DNA of 64,000 nucleotides from Flavobacteriales bacterium (lineage in GTDB: Bacteria > Bacteroidota > Bacteroidia > Flavobacteriales_F > PHOS-HE28). Of this stretch, positions 57,592-64,000 are shown in pieces (position 1 is the stretch's first letter; every line of letters starts with the position of its first letter). The stretch is taken from NCBI GenBank assembly GCA_020635715.1, contig JACJZG010000011.1, forward strand, positions 81,770 through 145,769, written 5' to 3'. The position numbers and the translations under genes are program-made. Below the pieces are notes generated by a model. The model was given only the letters and a program-made list of their open reading frames with translations, was not told where the DNA came from and made no database searches.

Positions 57592-60500
57592 GTGACTTCG
57601 GCACTTCGACCAGACCCTTCTTTCGCGGAAACCTCGCGTCGAAGCGCAACGTCCTTGCGTATCTCGCTCGCATCGTTGGTGATCCTGTTCCATGTCCTCT
57701 GCCAGCAGAGCATGGGTCAAACGGCGTACCTCATCAACGGTGGGAATGTCACGGATTGTTATGGGATCCTGGGAACAACCGGAGGTGTGGATGGCGAGGA
57801 GTATGGGAACAATGAGGACCACACCATCACCATATGCCCAGGAACACCCGGAGTTTCCGTCAGGCTTACATTCAACGGATTCTCGTTGAGCACCGATGGA
57901 TCGGGGCCGGGGGACCAGATGAGCTTCTTCGATGGATCGGACACCGGTGCGCCTCTCATCGGCTCGTACGGAGGGAACGAGTTGAACGGCAGCATCATTG
58001 CCGCAACGCCTGATAATCCGTCCGGATGTGTGACCGTGCGGTTCACTTCGAACGAGACCGGAACAGGGACCTTCAGCGCCTTCATCGATTGCTATGATCC
58101 TTGTTGGCCGCCTACGGCCGACGCAGTGATCATTGGAGAGACCCTTCCTGCCATGGTGTGCCTGGGGGAGGTGTTGGACTTCGACGGTGGTCCATCTTTC
58201 GCTCATCCAGGAAGAACCATCACCAACTATTCATGGGACATGAATGACGGTACGGTCCTTACCGGTCAATCCGTGTCCCATGGATTCGCAGAACCCGGCG
58301 AGTACCAAGTTGAACTCGTTGTGACGGATGACGTGGGATGCACGAACAATTTCCAGTTGGTTGTCCCTGTCCGGGTCGGCACGGTTCCGACATTCGAGGG
58401 TGTAGCCATTTCTGCAAGCGAGATATGCAGAGGGGGAGAGGTGACCTTGAACGGGGCGGTCACCAGCCCTGTATGGAGCAATCTTCCGCAGCCGTTCATT
58501 GAAGGTTTGACCGAACTGCCAGATGGCAGTGGCGTCACCTACGAATCGGAAATGTCGGTGAGTGGGTTCCCATTCGGCACAGTGGTGAGTAACCCGACCG
58601 ATGTGGCTTCCGTCTGCATCGTGATGGAGCACTCGTACATGGGTGACCTGGTCGTGAACCTAGAAAGTCCGAACGGCGCGCAGGTGTTGTTGTTCAATGG
58701 CAACCCCGGGGGGGCCATCTATCTGGGTGGAGCGAATAATCTTGATGACCTCACCCCCGGTGAGGGATGGTTGTATTGCTTTCAGAACACGGCCACACTG
58801 GGAACCTTGGCCGCTGAAGCGGTTGCTGGCAATACGGTTATCGGCGGGAGCAACCCGCCGGACGATGCCATGCCCGCAGGAACGTATACTTCCGAAGGTT
58901 CCTTCACCGGATTCATTGGAACCGAATTGAATGGCACATGGACCTTGTCCATGTTGGACGATGCATTCATTGATGATGGCTTCATCTTCGAGTGGTATAT
59001 CACCTTCAACCCACTCCTCTATCCTGATATCGTGAGCTTTGCTCCGGTATATGGCATGGGACCGGACTCTACGTTCTGGAGCGGTCCTGATATCACTGGA
59101 ATGGACCCTGGAGGAGATGCCATCACGGTAATACCAGCCACCGTTGGTCCTCTGTCATACACCTACACGGCTATCAACGACTTCGGGTGCACATACGATA
59201 CGACGATCACCATCAATTCGCTACCGCCACCCGTTGTCGACGTCACTTCGACACAAGGCATCTGCACCGAGCAAGCCGAGCTAATGGCCTCTATAGTGGC
59301 CAACCCGCCGCCTCCCCTGCCCTGCTCATACAGCCTGATCCTGAACGACTCGCAAGGTGATGGATGGAACGGTGGCGCCCATTTGACGATCACCGTCAAC
59401 GGTCAAGCGACCGACTACACATTGGCCTCGGGCAGCACCATCACCATACAGGTCGAAGTCCCGTTCGGCACACCTTTCCAAATGAACTACACGGCAGGCA
59501 CGATCTGGAACGGTGAGAACTCCTTCCAGTTGATCTCTCCCGCCGGCACCATCATCTACTCCTCCCCGAACGGCCCCTTGACAGGCAACGTGTGGAGCGG
59601 CGCCGGGGTTTGTGCGATCGTACCACCGGTGACCTACACGTGGACGCCGAACAATGCTGTTTCGGCAAACAACATCCCGAACCCGACCACGACCATCAGC
59701 GCGCCCACCTTCTATACCGTGGCCATCTACCCGATTGGCCAACCCTGGTGCACCACGCAGGACACGATCACGGTGGAACCGCCGTCGGTCCTGGAGAACG
59801 ATAGCCTGGTAACAGATGTGCTTTGCAACGGCGGGACCGGGACTGTGGAGATCAACACCATCGGACTGGGTGGGCCATGGAACTACCGCTGGACCGATGC
59901 GACGAATACCGTGGTCAGGGAGGTGGGTCCATTGAACGGTGATGTGTTGACCGCAACCGCCGGCGACTACAGTGTGGTCGTTACCGAAGGCCCGAACGGG
60001 AACGGCTGTTCGGACACGGTGCATGTGACCATCACGGAGCCTCCGTTGCTCGTGTGGACCCTCGTTCCTGTAGACACGATGATCTGCCTGGACGGTTCGG
60101 CCATGCTCGCCGCCGAGACCGAGGGAGGAACCGCACCGGTCTCCTATGTCTGGGATCAGGGACTTGTGGGTCCGGGTCCGCACTCGGTGAGTCCTGTGGA
60201 TAGCACGGTATACACGGTCCATGCGGTGGATGCCCATGATTGCATGACCAGCCCGGTGGCCGTGCTCGTTGGTGTGCGGGACAGCCTGTGGTTTGACCCG
60301 CTCGTGGACTTCGAGCAGTGCAGCGGAGTGCCGTTCGACCTGCAGGTGGTGAACATTGTTGGCGGCGATGGCGCCTACGGGTATGATTGGAGTTCCGGCA
60401 ATTCCACGGACGCCCTACTGACCGACTCCCTCCTGGATGATGCCACCTATTGCGTAACGGTCACGGACGGCTGCGAAACACCACCGATCACCTCGTGCAC

Positions 60501-61308
60501 GGACATCACGGTCTTGCACACCCCTGCCTTCGAGTTGACCACTGACACAGTATTGGGTTGCCGGCCCTTCGAAGTCGCTTTCGCCCTGCGGGACACCACG
60601 GGCGGCGCGCTGGTCGCCTGGCGTTTCGGCGAGGGGGAGAGCGCGATCGCCGGACCCTTGTTGTCACACCTGTACAACCGTTCGGGCACCTTTGATGTGA
60701 GCACGGAGGTCACCTGGCCCAACGGCTGCGTCACGGACAGCACTTGGACCGACCTGATCACGGTGATCCCGGTGCCGAAGCCGGCGTTCTCCTATTCCCC
60801 GGAACCGCTTACGATCTTCGAGCCGCACGCACGATTCACCGAGCTGGCGGGGCCTAACGAGGTGGGGTATGCGTGGGACTTCTTCGATCTGGGGACCTCC
60901 GACGAAGCCGATCCGGAGATCACCTTCCCCAACGTGGTGGGCGACCTCTACCCGGTGCAGCTGGTCGTGTGGAACGAATTGGGTTGCGCGGATACACTCC
61001 TGCGATATATCCCCGTTGAAGACGCTTTCCTGATCCATGCACCGAACAGCTTCACCCCGAACGGTGACGATCTGAACGAGACGTTCCAGGTACTGGGGAA
61101 CGACCTTTCCCGCGACGAATTCAACCTGGACATCTTCGACCGCTGGGGGCACGTTGTGTTCAGCACCACGAGCCCGGAGCTAGGTTGGGACGGCAAGGTG
61201 AATGGAACGGCTGCGGAGGTGGGTGTGTATGTGTGGCGCTTGAAGGCCCGCTCCTTGCAGACTTTGGAGAAGCATATCCTGTACGGCCACGTGAGCCTGT
61301 TGCGGTGA
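57592..61308 (+). CDS. Giant secreted CUB-like / PKD / P-domain protein with type-B T9SS sorting domain (paralogue 2)
   Basis: 1,238 residues. The start at 57592 is the only ATG before the hydrophobic signal stretch (ISLASLVILFHVLCQQSMGQ), leaving a long charged N-region. It has the same plan as its neighbour: CUB-like (about 45-165), PKD (YSWDMNDGTVLTG, about 212), P-domain-like (about 315-475, VCIVMEHSYMGDLVVNLESP), GDGWNGG module (about 576-670), PKD/Ig-like repeats, and a type-B CTD from about 1147 (IHAPNSFTPNGDDLNETFQV, FDRWGHVVFSTTSPELGWDG, ending LYGHVSLLR). It lacks the SprB-like repeats that are clear in paralogue 1. It probably shares a transcript with paralogue 1. Confidence 0.87.
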   Translation: MTSALRPDPSFAETSRRSATSLRISLASLVILFHVLCQQSMGQTAYLINGGNVTDCYGILGTTGGVDGEEYGNNEDHTITICPGTPGVSVRLTFNGFSLSTDGSGPGDQMSFFDGSDTGAPLIGSYGGNELNGSIIAATPDNPSGCVTVRFTSNETGTGTFSAFIDCYDPCWPPTADAVIIGETLPAMVCLGEVLDFDGGPSFAHPGRTITNYSWDMNDGTVLTGQSVSHGFAEPGEYQVELVVTDDVGCTNNFQLVVPVRVGTVPTFEGVAISASEICRGGEVTLNGAVTSPVWSNLPQPFIEGLTELPDGSGVTYESEMSVSGFPFGTVVSNPTDVASVCIVMEHSYMGDLVVNLESPNGAQVLLFNGNPGGAIYLGGANNLDDLTPGEGWLYCFQNTATLGTLAAEAVAGNTVIGGSNPPDDAMPAGTYTSEGSFTGFIGTELNGTWTLSMLDDAFIDDGFIFEWYITFNPLLYPDIVSFAPVYGMGPDSTFWSGPDITGMDPGGDAITVIPATVGPLSYTYTAINDFGCTYDTTITINSLPPPVVDVTSTQGICTEQAELMASIVANPPPPLPCSYSLILNDSQGDGWNGGAHLTITVNGQATDYTLASGSTITIQVEVPFGTPFQMNYTAGTIWNGENSFQLISPAGTIIYSSPNGPLTGNVWSGAGVCAIVPPVTYTWTPNNAVSANNIPNPTTTISAPTFYTVAIYPIGQPWCTTQDTITVEPPSVLENDSLVTDVLCNGGTGTVEINTIGLGGPWNYRWTDATNTVVREVGPLNGDVLTATAGDYSVVVTEGPNGNGCSDTVHVTITEPPLLVWTLVPVDTMICLDGSAMLAAETEGGTAPVSYVWDQGLVGPGPHSVSPVDSTVYTVHAVDAHDCMTSPVAVLVGVRDSLWFDPLVDFEQCSGVPFDLQVVNIVGGDGAYGYDWSSGNSTDALLTDSLLDDATYCVTVTDGCETPPITSCTDITVLHTPAFELTTDTVLGCRPFEVAFALRDTTGGALVAWRFGEGESAIAGPLLSHLYNRSGTFDVSTEVTWPNGCVTDSTWTDLITVIPVPKPAFSYSPEPLTIFEPHARFTELAGPNEVGYAWDFFDLGTSDEADPEITFPNVVGDLYPVQLVVWNELGCADTLLRYIPVEDAFLIHAPNSFTPNGDDLNETFQVLGNDLSRDEFNLDIFDRWGHVVFSTTSPELGWDGKVNGTAAEVGVYVWRLKARSLQTLEKHILYGHVSLLR

Positions 61309-61321
61309 TAGGGAGCGGTCC

Positions 61322-61340
61322 ATCCGCCCGAATGGCGGAT
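61322..61340 (+). terminator. Weak hairpin after paralogue 2
   Basis: A 7-bp stem ATCCGCC/GGCGGAT with loop CGAAT, 13 bp after the stop and without a U-tract. TACTTTCC (61409-61416) farther on resembles a -7 element for paralogue 3. Confidence 0.3.
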
Positions 61341-61444
61341 TGGTCCCCAACGGATCGGTGTTCGTCCAATTGCCTTGACAAGGGCGTGCACAGTAACTTA
61401 TAGCGGAGTACTTTCCCAACGCAAAGATCACCACTCCGGAGTAC

Positions 61445-64000
61445 ATGGGAGAACGATACACCTGGACCTACCGCCGCAGGTCGAAGGGGCCCGTACAACC
61501 GCGAGCTTGCGTGCTCATGGTGATCATCGTGCTGTTGGGCGGGATGATGCCTTCTCGGTCGCACGGCCAGGCCTTCCCGATCTTCAATGGTTCGGTGAAC
61601 ACCTGTGTGGGCGCCTTCCTGGACAGCGGTGGTGAAGGCGGATCGGGTTATGGGAACAATGAGAACTTCACCTATACGATCTGCCCGGACAACCCGAACG
61701 ATGCGGTCTCATTGAACTTTCTCACGTTCCAGTTGGACAACACCGGTCCGGCCCCTGCGGACCAGATGACGATCTATGACGGGAACAGCACCGCGGCGCC
61801 GACGCTGGGCACCTACACGGGCAGCTCGCTAGAGGGTTACGTGGTGAACGCATCGCCATTGAACACCTCCGGATGCCTGACGGTCGTTTTCCGATCCAAC
61901 GCAGCAGGTACGGGCATCTTCGCTGCGAGCATCTCGTGCTACACGCCGTGTCAGCGGCCCACGGCGGTGGCCAGCATGAGCGAAGCTGCGCCGGCCATGG
62001 TGTGCCCGGGGGAAGTGGTCAGTTTCAACAGTTCGGGATCATTCGCAGCGCCGGGCTTCGCCGTTGCCAACAGGCGGTGGGAATGGGGTGATGGGAGCGT
62101 GACGGATCCCGCGCCTGTGAACGCCACGCATGCATACGCACAGCCCGGATACTACCAGGCCCAGTTGTACCTGCTGGACGACAATGGCTGCGCGAGCACC
62201 AACCGGGTGGACCTGGAGGTGCTGGTGGGAACCGAGCCTACCTTCAACGGAACGGGCGGTGATGTGCTCGGTTGCGTGGGCGAGGTGCTCTGCCTTGACG
62301 CCGTGGTGAACCCGGTCACCTTCAATGAACTTCCCACGGGTGACCTGGGGAACGGTGTATTCCTTGCCGATGAAGTGGGATCGTGCTTCACGGCGGAGAT
62401 CGAGTTCACCCAATTCGACCCTGGCCAGACGTTGACCTCCATTGCGGACCTGTTCTCCATCTGCATGAACATGGAGCACTCCTTCATCGGAGATCTTGTG
62501 GTGCGCATCATCAGCCCTACGGGCCAGACGGTGACGATGCACCAGCAAGGTGGTGGCGGCACCTTCCTGGGGGTTCCGGTCGACAATGATGCACAGCCGA
62601 ACGTGCAGGGGACCTGCTGGCAGTATTGTTTCAGCCCGAGCGCCACGAACGGCACGTGGGTGGACAATGCAGGCGGCACACTTCCATCCGGGACCTATGA
62701 AAGCCTGAACAACCTGGACGGCCTTGTCGGGTCGCAATTGAACGGGATCTGGCAGTTGCAGATCTGTGACCTGTGGGCATCGGACAACGGATTCGTATGC
62801 GACTGGAACATCAACTTCGATCCGGACCTCTTCCCGGACCTGGTCGAGTTCACCCCGGTATACGGCACAGATTGTGACAGTAGCAGCTGGTCGGGTCCGA
62901 ACATCACGTCCACCTCCTCCACCTGCCAGGGGATCTGCATCACACTGCCGGGCACCGGGGTGTTCCCGTACACCTACACGGTCACCGATAACTTCGGCTG
63001 CACGTACGACACGACCCTGTCGATCACGGTGATCCCACCGGCGATCATCAATGCGGGTCCGGATGTTTCAACATGCGACACGCCGGTGCAGTTGAGCGCC
63101 ACGATCGTTTCCGGCGGATTCCCTTCTCCTTGCAACTACCAGCTCGTTCTGAACGATTCCTTCGGGGATGGTTGGACGACCGGATCGAACATCTCCGTAA
63201 CGGTGAACGGTGTATCGACCACCTACACCCTTGCCAACGGGTCGACCACCACGTTCAACATCCCGGTCACGAACGGTGCGACGGTGATCTTGAACTACGT
63301 GGCTGCGACGATCTGGAACAACGAACAATCGTTCATCCTTCGGAACAGCGCAGGTGCCACGGTCTATGCCTCTCCCACCGGACCGATCAGTGGGAATCCA
63401 TGGTCCGGCCCAGCGATGTGCCCCACGGGTCCGTTCGTCTACAGTTGGTCCCCGACAACAGGTCTCTCGAACCCCAACATCGCGAACCCGATCGCCACGG
63501 TCTCCGCGACCACGGTGTATTGTGTGACCGCGTATCAACCGGGCCATCCGGACTGCCCAGCAACGGATTGCGTGACGATCATCGTTGACAATGCCGTGGA
63601 CCCGGGCACGAACGGCAACGTCACTGTGTGTGAGAATGCAGCGGCCTTGGACCTCTTCTCTCAATTGGGAGGCACGCCGGAAGCAGGCGGATCCTGGACG
63701 GGACCGAGCAACGCTCCGCATTCCGCCACGTTCACACCCGGGGTCGACCCAGGCGGGGTATACACCTACACCGTGGCTGGATCCGGAGCTTGTGGAAGCT
63801 CCTCAGCGACCTCTGCGGTCACCGTTGTGGTGGAAACTGTGCCTGATGCGGGGAGCAATGGCGCGATCACGGTCTGCTCCACCGATGGGATACAAGATCT
63901 TTTCGGAGCGCTTGGCGGTTCGCCACAACCCGGTGGAACGTGGACCGGCCCGGGCAGTGGTTCTGCCATCGGAGCTTACGACCCCGCGTCCGATCCACCT
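61445..64000 (+). CDS. Giant secreted CUB-like / PKD / P-domain protein (paralogue 3), 3' end outside the window
   Basis: The frame is open from ATG 61445 to the window end, 852 residues so far. A basic N-region (MGERYTWTYRRRSKG) leads to a signal stretch (ACVLMVIIVLLGGMMPSRSH) before GQAFPIFNG. It shares the plan of the two preceding genes: CUB-like (YGNNENFTYTICPDNPNDAV), PKD (RWEWGDGSVTDP, about 213), P-domain-like (about 312-458, ICMNMEHSFIGDLVVRIISP), and the GDGWTTG module at about 563-660. Then two copies of an 81-residue repeat start near 63598 and 63842 (DxGxNGxxTVC, LGGxPxxGGxWTGP, DPGGVYTYTV). A T9SS CTD is expected beyond the window but not seen. Confidence 0.85.
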   Translation, partial: MGERYTWTYRRRSKGPVQPRACVLMVIIVLLGGMMPSRSHGQAFPIFNGSVNTCVGAFLDSGGEGGSGYGNNENFTYTICPDNPNDAVSLNFLTFQLDNTGPAPADQMTIYDGNSTAAPTLGTYTGSSLEGYVVNASPLNTSGCLTVVFRSNAAGTGIFAASISCYTPCQRPTAVASMSEAAPAMVCPGEVVSFNSSGSFAAPGFAVANRRWEWGDGSVTDPAPVNATHAYAQPGYYQAQLYLLDDNGCASTNRVDLEVLVGTEPTFNGTGGDVLGCVGEVLCLDAVVNPVTFNELPTGDLGNGVFLADEVGSCFTAEIEFTQFDPGQTLTSIADLFSICMNMEHSFIGDLVVRIISPTGQTVTMHQQGGGGTFLGVPVDNDAQPNVQGTCWQYCFSPSATNGTWVDNAGGTLPSGTYESLNNLDGLVGSQLNGIWQLQICDLWASDNGFVCDWNINFDPDLFPDLVEFTPVYGTDCDSSSWSGPNITSTSSTCQGICITLPGTGVFPYTYTVTDNFGCTYDTTLSITVIPPAIINAGPDVSTCDTPVQLSATIVSGGFPSPCNYQLVLNDSFGDGWTTGSNISVTVNGVSTTYTLANGSTTTFNIPVTNGATVILNYVAATIWNNEQSFILRNSAGATVYASPTGPISGNPWSGPAMCPTGPFVYSWSPTTGLSNPNIANPIATVSATTVYCVTAYQPGHPDCPATDCVTIIVDNAVDPGTNGNVTVCENAAALDLFSQLGGTPEAGGSWTGPSNAPHSATFTPGVDPGGVYTYTVAGSGACGSSSATSAVTVVVETVPDAGSNGAITVCSTDGIQDLFGALGGSPQPGGTWTGPGSGSAIGAYDPASDPP

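Noticed and set aside
61360..61400. A TTGACA box with an enterobacterial-style -10 (CTTATA) before paralogue 3
   Set aside because: Bacteroidota housekeeping sigma does not use TTGACA/TATAAT promoters, and the match to the -10 is partial; it is probably coincidental.

Overview
The window reads as a chromosomal segment from a GC-rich member of the Bacteroidota, most likely in or near Flavobacteriales. The evidence is: several secreted proteins ending in type 9 secretion (T9SS) C-terminal sorting domains, a PorE-like OmpA protein, a fused SecDF, a type III glutamine synthetase, a DUF3467 gene behind rpoC, and promoters that fit the Bacteroidota consensus (TTTG, about 19 bp, TAnnTTTG). The lineage is inferred; no 16S rRNA is present.

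Layout. 1-16 kb: the 3' part of dnaK, a MORN-repeat exported protein, a large glycine-rich T9SS adhesin broken by many frameshifts, a NamZ-like muramidase lipoprotein, a broken LolC/E-type permease, a cystathionine beta-synthase-like enzyme, a membrane glycosyltransferase-like protein, a BtuF-like protein and a patatin/beta-barrel protein. Frameshifts are concentrated in this part, and some may be assembly errors.

16-34 kb, minus strand: the core information-processing cluster. In transcription order it runs HhH protein, apt, acyl-CoA dehydrogenase, rpsU, xerC, hpf, tRNA-Thr, tRNA-Tyr, tRNA-Gly, tRNA-Thr, tuf, tRNA-Trp, secE, nusG, rplK, rplA, rplJ, rplL, rpoB, rpoC and a DUF3467 gene. All genes here look intact except the last.

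34-48 kb, minus strand: RmlD-like reductase, PspC-like protein, DUF2851 protein, pyrF, prfA, purM, the PorE-like protein, type III glutamine synthetase, TatA and SecDF. Three protein export functions (Sec, Tat and T9SS-linked) therefore lie close together.

48-64 kb: an FG-GAP-repeat T9SS cargo protein divergent from secDF, mdh, and then the most interesting locus. An ECF sigma factor is followed 12 bp later by a single-pass membrane protein carrying two PKD domains and a T9SS type-B-like C-terminal domain. Next come three tandem paralogous giant secreted proteins (CUB-like, PKD, P-domain, a GDGW module and, in the two complete ones, a type-B CTD). The third runs off the window end. My working hypothesis is that the membrane protein is an anti-sigma-like sensor that uses a cargo-type CTD as its periplasmic sensing part, with the tandem cargo proteins as candidate regulon members. 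This is inference from order and domain content only.
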